Shown: piece after piece, positions 8,427 to 17,518 of the stretch
Layout of the letters: every line of letters begins with the position of its first letter
Numbering within the stretch: position 1 is the stretch's first letter
NCBI RefSeq assembly: GCF_047795645.1
Contig: NZ_CP181045.1
Span: forward strand, 4,836,001 to 4,900,000
DNA from: Salipaludibacillus sp047795645
GTDB taxonomy: Bacteria; Bacillota; Bacilli; Bacillales; Salisediminibacteriaceae
DNA length: 64,000 nt
Reading direction: 5' to 3'
Notes under the pieces: generated by a model
Told to the model about the DNA's origin: nothing
The model's database searches: none
Seen by the model: the letters and a program-made list of their open reading frames with translations, nothing else
Program-made: the position numbers and the translations under genes

Positions 8427-8457
8427 ACACGGCTATCTACGAATAGTCGTGTTTTTT
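8427..8457 (+). terminator. Terminator of Mn catalase gene
   Basis: Stem ACACGGCTAT / ATAGTCGTGT (8427-8436, 8443-8452) with one G-T pair, followed by TTTTT. Confidence 0.88.
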
Positions 8458-8585
8458 ATCATTTTATGAGGAGTCAGGTAGATAAAAAAAGTCAAGACTT
8501 TAAAAAAAAACAGAAAAAATGATCAATTATTTGGTAAGATAAGAATAAGTTGCCAATAGATTTGAAAGATAATGAGGTGAAGATA

Positions 8586-10439
8586 GTGTGCACATACGAG
8601 AGTAATCAATTTGCAAATGGTATTGGTTCAATTATGGGAGGAAATGAGTCAACTACTGACTCATTAGTTGACTCATTTTCTCAAACCATGGATCTACTTT
8701 CAGAAGGTATCCTTTTTTTAAATCTGAATTGGCAATTTGAGTACATAAATCAAGCTGCAGAAAAAATGTTAAAAAAAGATCGGTCAATTCTTTTAGGGGA
8801 GGATATTTGGAATGAATATCCTCATTTAATTAAGACACTATTTTATGAAGCTTATCATCATGCACATTTAAAAAATACCTCTGTTGAATTTGATGAATAT
8901 GAACCTAAGTTTGATACGTGGTTTCATGTTAAGGCCTACCCAAAGGAAACCGGATTACTTGTTATTATGCAAGATATTACTGAAAAGCATGTAGCAATGG
9001 AAGTTGTTGAAGAAAGCTATCGAACGCTGTTTCAAAAGCATCCAGACGCAGTCTGCTCTATTGATTTAGATGGGAATTTCCTCGCGATTAATACGGCGTT
9101 TAAGAATTTATTTCCAATTGAGGAGAGATTATTTTTAGGTAGTAATTACCTTAAATTTCTTCCGAACGATATGAAGAAAAAAGTTAAAGAGTTATTTTAC
9201 TTTGCTAAAAATGGAAAACCGCAAGCGACTGAGTTGAATTTCTCAAAGAAATTTAATCGTCCATTTTATGTACTTATTACAACGTTACCTATCATTGTTC
9301 AGTCAAATATTATTGGTGTATACGGAATTATTAAAGATGTAACGGCCGAACGAGATAGTCTTGAAAAATATTTGTCCGTTTCTCAGACGAATGAGTTGGT
9401 CCTTAATTCGGTTGAGGATGGAATTGTTGGTTTTGATGATTCGTCGAATGTCGTTATGTGGAATCGGGCAGCAGAGAAAATGACGGGATATAAAATAGAA
9501 GAGTTAACGCCAGAGATTGTTAACAAAATGTTCAAAGAAGACAGATTACTCAATCGCTCTGAAGTTGAGATAGATACATCGAATAATGAAAAGAATTTAG
9601 AAGAGTCGATCATTCGAGTGGCGAATGCGTCTATTTTTAGAAAAGATGGTAAACCGATCATTATAGAATACGTAATGACTCCAATTGCAGGAGTGGGTAA
9701 AATTGTCGGGAAGGTATATACCTTTCGAGACATTACTGAAAAGAAAAAATCTGAAGAACTACTTTATCAATCAGAGAAACTTTCTGCTGTGGGGCAATTA
9801 GCCGCAGGGATTGCTCACGAAATTCGAAATCCCCTTACTTCATTGAAAGGATTCCTTCAATTAATTGAAATAAGTGGCGAAGGAAAACCTGAATATTTTG
9901 AGATTATGAATTCTGAATTTGTTCGAATCGAACAAATATTAAATGAGTTATTGATTTTGTCGAAGCCACAAACAGTCAATAAAGAAGTAAGTTCATTGAA
10001 TTGTCTGTTAGATCATATTATCACTCTTCTAAATACACAAGCCATAATAAAGAATATATACATTGAGAAAAAGGAAGATGGTTCAAAGATTAATATTTAT
10101 TGTACGAATAATCAAATAAAGCAAGTTTTTATGAATTTTATCAAAAATGCTATCGAAGCGATGGAAAGTGGAAGTATAATTGTTGAATTACGAAAAGAAA
10201 ATGAATATGCTGTAGTAGATATTATCGATGAAGGATGTGGAATTCCAGAATCGTTATTATCGAGGGTTGGAGAACCTTTCTTTACAACGAAAGAACGAGG
10301 AACCGGTTTAGGCCTGATGGTTTCTTATCAAATCATTGATGACCATGATGGTGATATAAAAGTTGAAAGTAAAGAAGGGGAAGGCACTAAATTTACAGTT
10401 AGATTACCACTACACCAAGAAAATAATACTTTAACTTAG
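8586..10439 (+). CDS. PAS-domain sensor histidine kinase (sporulation-kinase type)
   Basis: Cytoplasmic sensor kinase of 617 residues resembling B. subtilis KinA/KinE, which feed the Spo0A phosphorelay. Three PAS domains are apparent (about 36-135, 145-255, 270-390), then the dimerisation/phosphoacceptor helix with His411 in AAGIAHEIRNPLTSLKGFL, the ATP-binding N box FMNFIKNAIEA (516-526), G1 DEGCGIP (548-554) and GTGLGL (572-577). No membrane segment is visible, so an internal signal is likely. Start GTG 8586 has AGGTG 6 nt upstream; TTG 8550 has no ribosome site. No response regulator is adjacent, as usual for phosphorelay kinases. Which Kin it corresponds to is uncertain. Confidence 0.9.
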   Translation: MCTYESNQFANGIGSIMGGNESTTDSLVDSFSQTMDLLSEGILFLNLNWQFEYINQAAEKMLKKDRSILLGEDIWNEYPHLIKTLFYEAYHHAHLKNTSVEFDEYEPKFDTWFHVKAYPKETGLLVIMQDITEKHVAMEVVEESYRTLFQKHPDAVCSIDLDGNFLAINTAFKNLFPIEERLFLGSNYLKFLPNDMKKKVKELFYFAKNGKPQATELNFSKKFNRPFYVLITTLPIIVQSNIIGVYGIIKDVTAERDSLEKYLSVSQTNELVLNSVEDGIVGFDDSSNVVMWNRAAEKMTGYKIEELTPEIVNKMFKEDRLLNRSEVEIDTSNNEKNLEESIIRVANASIFRKDGKPIIIEYVMTPIAGVGKIVGKVYTFRDITEKKKSEELLYQSEKLSAVGQLAAGIAHEIRNPLTSLKGFLQLIEISGEGKPEYFEIMNSEFVRIEQILNELLILSKPQTVNKEVSSLNCLLDHIITLLNTQAIIKNIYIEKKEDGSKINIYCTNNQIKQVFMNFIKNAIEAMESGSIIVELRKENEYAVVDIIDEGCGIPESLLSRVGEPFFTTKERGTGLGLMVSYQIIDDHDGDIKVESKEGEGTKFTVRLPLHQENNTLT

Positions 10440-10526
10440 TGTGGATGAAAAGGCTCCTTGCTAAAAATTCCTTTCCGTATATAATGATAGTATTCGTAAT
10501 GATTGATATTCGAAAGGGAGTAATAA

Positions 10527-10958
10527 ATGAAAAAAGCAATTATTTTTATCGTTATTATTATTGGGCTTCTTTATGGAGGTTACCGTTATTTTTTAACTGT
10601 TGCATCTGATCAAATGATAGACCAAGTGGCAAGTGAATTATTAACTGAGGAAGTAATTAACGAAATTATAGATGATCCGCAAGTTTCTGCGGTAATTGAA
10701 AAATATCGAGGAGAAATTCAATCTTTTCAAGAATCTTCTATTCAAAAAGAAGAGCTACCTTTTTCAACAAAACAAGAAGCAACGAAACTTTTGGTCAGTA
10801 AATTTTCTTTCGGAGAGATTCGAGAGATTACAACTAAAGCATCTAGAGGTCTTACTGTGCAGGAACAAGTCGAACTAGAGAAAAAAGTGATGGATCGTTT
10901 GACGCAAGAAGAACTAGAAGCTTTGCTTGTTGTAGGATTGACGGAAATAGGTTATTAA
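10527..10958 (+). CDS. Membrane-anchored protein, function unknown
   Basis: A 143-residue protein with a single N-terminal membrane anchor (residues 4-20) and a helical, charged remainder (SELLTEEVINEIIDDPQVS, later SRGLTVQEQVELEKKVMDRL). Start at 10527 follows GAAAGGGAG. I do not recognise a family; the remainder resembles a small extracytoplasmic helical domain. It may be cotranscribed with nothing: a clear terminator follows. Confidence 0.68.
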   Translation: MKKAIIFIVIIIGLLYGGYRYFLTVASDQMIDQVASELLTEEVINEIIDDPQVSAVIEKYRGEIQSFQESSIQKEELPFSTKQEATKLLVSKFSFGEIREITTKASRGLTVQEQVELEKKVMDRLTQEELEALLVVGLTEIGY

Positions 10959-10965
10959 AGATTCA

Positions 10966-11010
10966 TTAAACCACTGTTCAGGGGGAACAAGTGGTTTAAT
11001 TTATTTTTTG
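10966..11010 (+). terminator. Terminator
   Basis: TTAAACCAC / GTGGTTTAA stem (10966-10974 and 10991-10999) followed by a T-rich tract. Confidence 0.82.
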
Positions 11011-11032
11011 ACAAAAGGATTTGGTGTAGACG

Positions 11033-12100
11033 ATGTGGGTACATACGTTAATTATGTGGACGCTAATAGCATTTATATTTGTGGGAATCTTAGACAAAAT
11101 CCGAGGGAATCGGAAGGGGTATGGCCAGGCTTTTGATGAAGGATTTCAAGCAATGGGCCCATTAGCTTTGGTTATGGTTGGAATGATTACAATTTCTCCG
11201 GTGCTTGCAAATATATTGAGACCTCTTGTAAGTCCGTTATTTATAGCTGTTGGAGCAGATCCAGCAATGTTTCCAGGTATGCTCCTTGCCATAGATATGG
11301 GGGGGTACCCACTAGCAGTAGAGTTAGCAGAAAGTAGAGAAGCAGCCTTATTTTCAGGTGTAATATTATCGACAATGTTAGGACCAACTTTTGTGTTCAC
11401 TGTCCCAGTAGCGTTAGGCTTTATTAACAAAAACGATTATTCGATCTTAGCTAAAGGAATTATGATAGGATTAATTCCAATTCCACTAGGAGCTTTTCTT
11501 GCCGGATTAATAGCGGGATTTCCAGTGACATTTTTAATTGTACAATTAATACCAGTGTTATTATTTGTTACTGTTATTATCTCTGGATTAATCTGGTTAG
11601 ATAAAATAATGATCAGCATCTTTGTTTTTACGGGTAAAGCTGTGATGGCCTCAGTTTCAATAATTATAGGAATTGTTGCTATTCATGAATTGACTGGAGT
11701 TGAACTTATTCAAGGACTAACTCCTTTTCGTGAATCGATCGAAATAGTAGGGTTAATAGTGCTCGCTTTAGCTGGTGCATTCCCACTTGTATATTTTTTG
11801 AAGGAAAGAATTATCCCATTATTTCAGCCACTTATACGCAAAACTGGTATTTCCGATCTTGCGTGGTTAGGGTTTGTTTCATCTCTTGCGCATAGTATTC
11901 CAATGTATAAAAAGCTTCATGAATTAGATGAACGAGGAAAATTAATGAATATAGCTTTCTCTGTTAGCGGAGCGTTTGTTATAGGCGGACATTTAGGGTT
12001 TACGGCTGCACTTGAACCTAACATGGTTGTCCCAATGATGGTAGGCAAAGTCTCTGCTGGTATTTTAGCTATTGTTACTGCGTTTATTATTTCTAAATGA
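11033..12100 (+). CDS. eutH: Ethanolamine transporter EutH-like permease
   Basis: Polytopic inner-membrane protein of 355 residues, about 10-11 membrane segments. EutH hallmarks are seen: GFQAMGPLALVMVGM, ADPAMFPGMLLAIDMGG (near residues 79-96), LSTMLGPTFVFTVPVALG and GGHLGFTAALEPNMV near the C-terminus. EutH proteins facilitate ethanolamine entry when the protonated form dominates. No ethanolamine ammonia-lyase, reactivase or microcompartment gene is near, so it is an orphan here; the real substrate could differ. The ATG start at 11033 has only a weak ribosome site. It is tail-to-tail with the next gene, with no spacer. Confidence 0.85.
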   Translation: MWVHTLIMWTLIAFIFVGILDKIRGNRKGYGQAFDEGFQAMGPLALVMVGMITISPVLANILRPLVSPLFIAVGADPAMFPGMLLAIDMGGYPLAVELAESREAALFSGVILSTMLGPTFVFTVPVALGFINKNDYSILAKGIMIGLIPIPLGAFLAGLIAGFPVTFLIVQLIPVLLFVTVIISGLIWLDKIMISIFVFTGKAVMASVSIIIGIVAIHELTGVELIQGLTPFRESIEIVGLIVLALAGAFPLVYFLKERIIPLFQPLIRKTGISDLAWLGFVSSLAHSIPMYKKLHELDERGKLMNIAFSVSGAFVIGGHLGFTAALEPNMVVPMMVGKVSAGILAIVTAFIISK

Positions 12101-12361
12101 TTACTTTGTTGCGGATGTGTCCGCTATTTTATCCAATGATACTGTTTCCTCTTTGTTTGAAGAGGGAGTTTCTTCATCAGTGCTGTCGAGTTGTTCTTTT
12201 ATCGTGTCAACATCCATTGAGAATAGATGATTAGCTTTCTTTTCATGCTTTATCATTCTCTTTTCGTGCCAGGTTGATCCGTAATAATGGAACTTTGTTT
12301 CGTGCCAAGCTATCCAAAATTGATGCCATTTGAACTTAAATAATTGCATTTTCTTATTCAT
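12101..12361 (-). CDS. Small hypothetical protein
   Basis: An 86-residue soluble protein with an aromatic, basic N-terminal half (KFKWHQFWIAWHETKFHYYG) and an acidic, Ser/Thr-rich C-terminal tail. The ATG at 12361 has GAGGAGG 7 nt upstream; an in-frame extension to 12412 has no site. Histidine and tryptophan enrichment in the first 50 residues is distinctive, but I do not recognise the family. It ends one base after eutH on the opposite strand. Confidence 0.6.
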   Translation of the reverse strand: MNKKMQLFKFKWHQFWIAWHETKFHYYGSTWHEKRMIKHEKKANHLFSMDVDTIKEQLDSTDEETPSSNKEETVSLDKIADTSATK

Positions 12362-12532
12362 GATAGAGCCTCCTCGAAACGGCGAACTTGATGTTATTAT
12401 ATATATTCCCACTACAAAAAAATTAGAATAATCATGTTAATAAGAGTATGTCAATATCGTACTTCTAACCAAGAGGAGTCCTATCGCATTTGGCTTATCA
12501 CTTCCGGATACAGATTAATTACTAGATTTTAA

Positions 12533-12594
12533 TAAAAAAAGTGTCCGAATCACTTACACACAGAAATTTAATTTCCGTATATAGTATTCGGACA
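12533..12594 (-). terminator. Terminator of CheY-like gene
   Basis: On the minus strand a 9-bp perfect stem TGTCCGAAT / ATTCGGACA encloses an inner hairpin and is followed by CTTTTTTT. Confidence 0.85.
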
Positions 12595-12602
12595 ATAATA
12601 TA

Positions 12603-12992
12603 TTAATCTTTGCTAAAGATTGTTCTTTTTTCGATGAGGTTTTGTATAATATTTAGAATGACCTTTTCACTTATTGGCTTTTGTATAAATGTATATGCCC
12701 CTAGTTGAAGAGATTTTTTCAAATGAGAGTGACTTGAAGAAGAAGAGGCCATAACAACCTTGATAGTAGAGTTAGATTGAGTGATTTGCTTTAATGCCGC
12801 AATACCGTCTTTTTTTGGCATAATAATATCCATGAACACGAGATCTGGTTTTTGTTTCTTACAAATAATAACTGCTTGTTCGCCATCGTAAGCTTCAAGA
12901 ATGTTTTCCACACCGATTAAAGTTAGTACTTCTATCATTTGTTTACGCACTAATTCGGAATCATCGCATACGAGAACAGATAAATTCTTCAA
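12603..12992 (-). CDS. Stand-alone CheY-like response regulator receiver
   Basis: A 129-residue single receiver domain with no output domain. Key residues: acidic pair D10 D11, phosphoacceptor D55 in LVFMDIIMP, S83 in the switch position (MASSSS) and K105 in FIQKP. Such proteins act by docking to a target such as a flagellar switch or another kinase. The TTG at 12992 is chosen because GGAGGG lies 8 nt upstream; an upstream TTG at 13007 overlaps that site. No kinase is adjacent. A CheX phosphatase gene lies 8.6 kb away. Confidence 0.9.
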   Translation of the reverse strand: MKNLSVLVCDDSELVRKQMIEVLTLIGVENILEAYDGEQAVIICKKQKPDLVFMDIIMPKKDGIAALKQITQSNSTIKVVMASSSSSHSHLKKSLQLGAYTFIQKPISEKVILNIIQNLIEKRTIFSKD

Positions 12993-13474
12993 TGAATTTC
13001 CCTCCAATCAGTTGAGGATTTCATTAGTCATCACGAACAAAGATATCAATCACATTTTTTACTTATCAATTGATCCAATATAATCTGCAACAGTAATATT
13101 TCTGCTAATAGTTTACCATATAATAGAGACTATTTTAGCTTGTTGACTGAAAAAATGAGGGATATGAGGGTAAGAAAATCTATCGACAAGCAAAAAAATG
13201 TAAGCGTTTTACAACTTGTTTTGTAAGTAGATTCACAAAATAAAACTATTTATTATTTCATCATTTAATGATATATTTAAACCTAGTCATAAGAAGATTC
13301 TTAAGGGCCTACTTCCACTTTAGATGTCAGACATCGTACAAGTCGATTGATAGCTTAGTAGAACTTCTTTTGATTATAATTTACTTCTTTATATGTCATA
13401 ATAATGGCATAGGCTATCACCTTGTTTCAGATTATAAGGTATAGGCAAAAAAAATATCAAGGGGGATTTACAAA
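12993..13474. other. Intergenic region before the nucleoside transporter cluster
   Basis: A divergent spacer of about 480 bases. It holds a catabolite-type palindrome (separate entry) and AT-rich promoter-like sequence, but no purine riboswitch aptamer: the invariant TCTACC and paired loops were looked for and not found. Around 13412-13445 there is a small inverted repeat ACCTT/AAGGT of unknown value. Confidence 0.5.
13199..13213 (+). promoter_or_regulatory. Catabolite response element-like palindrome
   Basis: TGTAAGCGTTTTACA, close to the CcpA cre consensus but one base longer than the ideal 14-mer. It lies about 260 bases before the BMP lipoprotein gene and 200 bases before the divergent CheY-like gene, so its target is uncertain. 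Confidence 0.4.
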
Positions 13475-14647
13475 ATGAAAAAACGTATGATGATGGTTCT
13501 TTCTTCAGTGCTTGCTGCTGGAACATTACTTGCTGCTTGTGGTGAAGGAAATGATGACACAACTCCTATTAATAATGGAGGCGGTAATGAGAACGAAGTG
13601 AATGAAAGCGAAGAGAATAACGAGGCTAATAATAATGAAGAGGAAGCTAATAATGAGGCAACTGAAGATGGAGAAGGTTTCTCAGCAAAAATGGTAACTG
13701 ATGTGGGTGGAGTTGATGACAGATCATTTAACGAATCCGCTTGGGCGGGTTTAACAAAGTTTGGTGACGACTATCCAGATAATGAAGTTGATTATTTACA
13801 ATCAAGTGATGCATCAGATTATGCACCTAACTTGAATGATTTAGCACGTCAAGGCACTGACTTGACATTTGCGATTGGATTCTTAATGGAAGATGATATC
13901 CGTACAATAGCTCAACAAAACGAAGACCAGAGTTTTGCGATTGTTGATTCTGTTGTAATGGGTGATGATGATGCACCTATGTCAAACATTGCTCATATTA
14001 CGTTTGCTGAGCACGAAGGCTCTTTCTTAGCCGGTGTCGTAGCAGCAATGCACACTGAAACAGATAACATTGGTTTCATTGGTGGAGTAGAAGGAGATCT
14101 AATCAAAAAGTTTGAGAATGGATTTAAAGCTGGAGTGAAATCTGTAAATGCTGATATTGAAATTGATGTTCAGTATGCACAAGACTTCAATGATGCTTCA
14201 CGAGGTCAGCAAATTGCTGACGTTATGTATGGAAATGGCGCAGATATTATTTATCATGCTGCCGGTGGAACTGGACAAGGGCTATTCACTGAAGCAATTG
14301 ACCGTAATGAAGGAGGAGAAACAGTTTGGGCAATTGGTGTAGACCAAGACCAAGCTCTTACTGAAGGTGACTGGGGAGAAGGAAACGTTATATTAACTTC
14401 TATGGTTAAACGTGTCGACGAGGCGGTTTATCAAGTTTCTGAAGATACAATGAATGGCAACTTCCCTGGTGGAGAAGTTTTAGAATTTGATCTTACAGAT
14501 CAAGGTGTAGGGATCGCTGAAACAAGAGATAACGTCTCTGATGAAGCGATTGAAGCAGTTGAAGAATATGAAGCGATGATTATAAATGGTGAAATTGATG
14601 TACCTCAAACAGACGATGAGTACGAAGAGTTTGAAGGAAATCTATAA
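13475..14647 (+). CDS. nupN: BMP-family nucleoside-binding lipoprotein
   Basis: Extracellular substrate-binding lipoprotein of a nucleoside ABC importer (Bmp/PnrA-like, as in B. subtilis NupN/YufN, guanosine uptake). Signal peptide with lipobox LLAAC, lipidated Cys22, then a low-complexity Asn/Glu linker (residues 30-68) and the BMP fold with SAKMVTDVGGVDDRSFNESA and IGFIGGVEGDLIKKFENGF. 390 residues. The protein is very acidic, typical of exteriors of halotolerant or alkaliphilic species. Start follows AAGGGGGA. ATPase and permease genes follow in the same direction after a 286-base gap containing a strong hairpin. Substrate class is well supported by the adjacent nucleoside hydrolases; exact nucleoside is not. 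Confidence 0.9.
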   Translation: MKKRMMMVLSSVLAAGTLLAACGEGNDDTTPINNGGGNENEVNESEENNEANNNEEEANNEATEDGEGFSAKMVTDVGGVDDRSFNESAWAGLTKFGDDYPDNEVDYLQSSDASDYAPNLNDLARQGTDLTFAIGFLMEDDIRTIAQQNEDQSFAIVDSVVMGDDDAPMSNIAHITFAEHEGSFLAGVVAAMHTETDNIGFIGGVEGDLIKKFENGFKAGVKSVNADIEIDVQYAQDFNDASRGQQIADVMYGNGADIIYHAAGGTGQGLFTEAIDRNEGGETVWAIGVDQDQALTEGDWGEGNVILTSMVKRVDEAVYQVSEDTMNGNFPGGEVLEFDLTDQGVGIAETRDNVSDEAIEAVEEYEAMIINGEIDVPQTDDEYEEFEGNL

Positions 14648-14684
14648 TTTTATTGTAAATACTTGTATTTACCTATAAGTGAAA

Positions 14685-14713
14685 ACAAAGGCTAGTCTTG
14701 TACTAGCCTTTGT
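14685..14713 (+). terminator. Strong hairpin between nupN and nupO
   Basis: Perfect 12-bp stem ACAAAGGCTAGT / ACTAGCCTTTGT with a 5-nt loop but without a following T-run. It may act as a partial terminator or a 3' stabiliser that keeps the binding-protein message more abundant than the rest. Confidence 0.6.
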
Positions 14714-14933
14714 CTATAGGTGAATAACAATAATTTAGTTATAGTAATACGTGAATCGTAGTAGAGAAATAATACTTTTATTCACGCTCAACTTAAATAT
14801 CAAATGAATTCAGTAGAATGAGAACCTATTGCTTCACATCCAAAAGTATCGTTAAATGAACTTTATACGGTTTTTTTGTTGTCATGGCGATAAGCAAGCT
14901 AATTTTCTATTGATTCTGATAGGAGTGTTTACA

Positions 14934-16460
14934 TTGGAATACGTAGTCGAGATGAATAACATACGAAAAGAATTCCCCGGTATCGTTGCCAATGACAATA
15001 TTACGCTACAGGTCAAACAAGGCGAAATTCATGCGTTATTAGGTGAAAACGGAGCAGGGAAATCAACATTGATGAACGTCTTGTTCGGCCTGTATCAACC
15101 TGAAAAAGGAGAAATTAAAGTTCGTGGAGAAAAAGTAGCTATAACAGATCCTAATGTGGCTAATCGTTTGGGCATTGGAATGGTACACCAACACTTCATG
15201 TTAGTTCAAAAATTCACTGTAACTGAGAATATAATCCTTGGCAGCGAACCTACAAAGCTAGGGTCAATTGATGTTCGTAAAGCAGCTAAAGATGTAAAGG
15301 ATATCTCTGATCGTTACGGATTGAAAGTAGATCCAAACGCGAAAATCGTGGATATATCTGTAGGTATGCAGCAGCGTGTTGAGATTTTAAAAACACTTTA
15401 TCGTGGAGCGGAAATCCTAATATTTGACGAACCAACAGCCGCTTTAACGCCTCAAGAGATTAAAGAATTGATTCAAATTATGGAAAATTTAATTAGTGAA
15501 GGTAAATCGATTATATTAATTACGCACAAATTAAAAGAAATTCTGCAGGTTTGTGATCGGTGTACAGTTATTCGACGTGGACAAGGAATTGGTACTGTGG
15601 AAGTGGCAGAAGCTTCTGAAAACAGTCTAGCTGAAATGATGGTAGGACGAGAAGTTAATTTTGAAGTAGAAAAAGCGGAAGCACAACCTAATGATGTAGT
15701 CCTTTCTATTAAAGACTTAGTTGTTGAAGATATAAGAGGTATTGAGGCAGTTGAAGGTCTTTCGTTAGACGTTCGCGGTGCTGAAATCATGGGGATTGCT
15801 GGTGTAGATGGAAATGGTCAAACAGAATTAATTGAGGCTATTACAGGCTTGAAAAAAGCTAAAAGTGGCAGTGTACATGTGTCAGGGAAGAATATTACTG
15901 GATTGAAACCGCGTAAAGTTACAGAATCTGGGATCGGGCATATTCCACAGGATCGTCATAAGCATGGTCTTGTTCTCGATTTTACGGTTGGAGAAAATGT
16001 CTTACTACAAACCTATTACCAGAAACCATATACGAAAAATGGTGTGTTAAATTACTCTAAAATGTATGAGAAGGCTCGTCAACTCATAGAGGAATATGAT
16101 GTTCGAACACCTAGTGAAAAATCTTTAGCTAGATCGATGTCAGGTGGAAACCAACAAAAGGCAATTATTGCCCGTGAAGTGGATCGTTCACCTGACTTAT
16201 TAATTGCTGCTCAACCTACACGTGGTTTGGATGTAGGGGCCATTGAATTTATTCATCGTAAACTGATTGAAGAGAGAGATAAGGGACGTGCCGTTTTGCT
16301 TGTGTCCCTCGAACTAGATGAAGTGCTAAATGTAAGTGATAGGATTGCCGTTATTTATGAAGGGAAAATTGTTGACATCTTAAACGCAAAAGATACAGAC
16401 GAAAAAGAATTAGGTCTACTCATGGCTGGTGGTAAAAGGGAAGTAGGTGAGATTCAATAA
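14934..16460 (+). CDS. nupO: Nucleoside ABC transporter ATP-binding protein
   Basis: Cytosolic ATPase with two fused ABC domains, 508 residues, as in sugar/nucleoside importers (NupO/YufO type). Domain 1 has Walker A GENGAGKST at 37-45, signature SVGMQQRVEILK and Walker B ILIFDEPTAALT. Domain 2 has a degenerate Walker A (GVDGNGQTEL), signature SGGNQQKAIIAR and AAQPTRGLDVG, normal for this family. The TTG at 14934 follows AGGAG; the longer frame from 14856 would add an unrelated hydrophobic peptide and lacks a site. Its stop overlaps the next start by one base (TAATG), indicating translational coupling. Confidence 0.92.
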   Translation: MEYVVEMNNIRKEFPGIVANDNITLQVKQGEIHALLGENGAGKSTLMNVLFGLYQPEKGEIKVRGEKVAITDPNVANRLGIGMVHQHFMLVQKFTVTENIILGSEPTKLGSIDVRKAAKDVKDISDRYGLKVDPNAKIVDISVGMQQRVEILKTLYRGAEILIFDEPTAALTPQEIKELIQIMENLISEGKSIILITHKLKEILQVCDRCTVIRRGQGIGTVEVAEASENSLAEMMVGREVNFEVEKAEAQPNDVVLSIKDLVVEDIRGIEAVEGLSLDVRGAEIMGIAGVDGNGQTELIEAITGLKKAKSGSVHVSGKNITGLKPRKVTESGIGHIPQDRHKHGLVLDFTVGENVLLQTYYQKPYTKNGVLNYSKMYEKARQLIEEYDVRTPSEKSLARSMSGGNQQKAIIAREVDRSPDLLIAAQPTRGLDVGAIEFIHRKLIEERDKGRAVLLVSLELDEVLNVSDRIAVIYEGKIVDILNAKDTDEKELGLLMAGGKREVGEIQ

Positions 16461-17518
16461 TGAAGAAAGTATTAGATAAATTGCCAGGTGTGTTAATCCC
16501 GTTGATAGCTATTTTCTTTGGATTTTTAGCAGGCGCTGTCATTATGATAGTCAGTGGTAATAATCCCATCAGTGCTTATGCAGCATTAATAAGCGGGATT
16601 TTTGGAACACCGTATGATTTTGGTGAGACCCTGCAGCGGATGACTCCTTTGGTTTTCTCAGGGTTGGCTGTAGCGTTTGCATTTAGAACTGGCCTTTTAA
16701 ATATAGGTGTAGAAGGTCAGTTAATAGTAGGGTGGTTTACATCTGTTTTAGTAGGTGTTGCGATTGAGGCACCGATGATTATCCATTTACCTCTTTCTCT
16801 TATAGCCGGTGCAATAGCTGGTGCACTGTGGGGCTTTGTTCCAGGACTTTTAAAAGCGAGATTTCAAGTTCATGAAGTCATTGTCACCATTATGATGAAT
16901 TACATAGCAATGCATGTAGTAAATCACTTTATTAGAAATTATATGATTGAATCAGCGCAACGTACCGCATATATTAATGAATCAGCCTCTCTCTCATCAG
17001 AGTTTTTAACGAATATTACAAATTTCTCTCGGCTTCACTGGGGATTTTTGATAGCTATCATTGCTTGTATAATTATGTGGTTTATTCTTTGGAAAACGAA
17101 AAAAGGATTTGAACTTCGTTCAGTCGGATACAATAAAGATGCTTCTTCTTATGCGGGGATGAATGTTAATAGGAACATTATTTATTCCATGTCTGTTTCA
17201 GGTGCATTTGCTGGAGTAGGTGGCGCTATGCTTGGGTTAGGGACGTATAACTATGCCAACATTTTGCCTTCTTTTACTAATTTCGGTTTTGATGGTATAG
17301 CAGTCGCATTACTTGGATCAAGTACATCAATCGGTATTTTTCTATCAGCGTTCTTGTTTGGTGGTTTAAAACAAGGGGCGAGTAATATGCAAAGTCAAGC
17401 AGGTGTTGCACCTGAACTAATAGAGATCATTATTGCATTAATTATTTTCTTTGTAGCATCAAGCTATTTGATTCGCTGGATCTATAGCCGCATACAAAGC
17501 AAGAAGGAGGGGAAATAA
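16460..17518 (+). CDS. nupP: Nucleoside ABC transporter permease 1
   Basis: Integral membrane subunit, 352 residues with about 9-10 membrane segments, of the BPD_transp_2 family. Recognisable stretches include AFRTGLLNIGVEGQLIVGW near residues 75-93, the ATPase-coupling segment ELRSVGYNKDASSYAGMNV and FDGIAVALLGSSTSIGIF. Together with the next gene it forms the heterodimeric channel that takes nucleoside from the BMP lipoprotein. The start ATG overlaps the nupO stop. Confidence 0.92.
   Translation: MKKVLDKLPGVLIPLIAIFFGFLAGAVIMIVSGNNPISAYAALISGIFGTPYDFGETLQRMTPLVFSGLAVAFAFRTGLLNIGVEGQLIVGWFTSVLVGVAIEAPMIIHLPLSLIAGAIAGALWGFVPGLLKARFQVHEVIVTIMMNYIAMHVVNHFIRNYMIESAQRTAYINESASLSSEFLTNITNFSRLHWGFLIAIIACIIMWFILWKTKKGFELRSVGYNKDASSYAGMNVNRNIIYSMSVSGAFAGVGGAMLGLGTYNYANILPSFTNFGFDGIAVALLGSSTSIGIFLSAFLFGGLKQGASNMQSQAGVAPELIEIIIALIIFFVASSYLIRWIYSRIQSKKEGK

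Noticed and set aside
11146..11430. Minus-strand open frame inside eutH
   Set aside because: Shadow frame of eutH with no ribosome site.
13380..13445. Purine riboswitch before nupN
   Set aside because: No TCTACC core and no paired kissing loops; only AT-rich sequence and a minor inverted repeat.
14856..14933. N-terminal extension of the nupO ATPase
   Set aside because: No ribosome site at 14856, and the added segment is unrelated to the ABC family; TTG 14934 fits.
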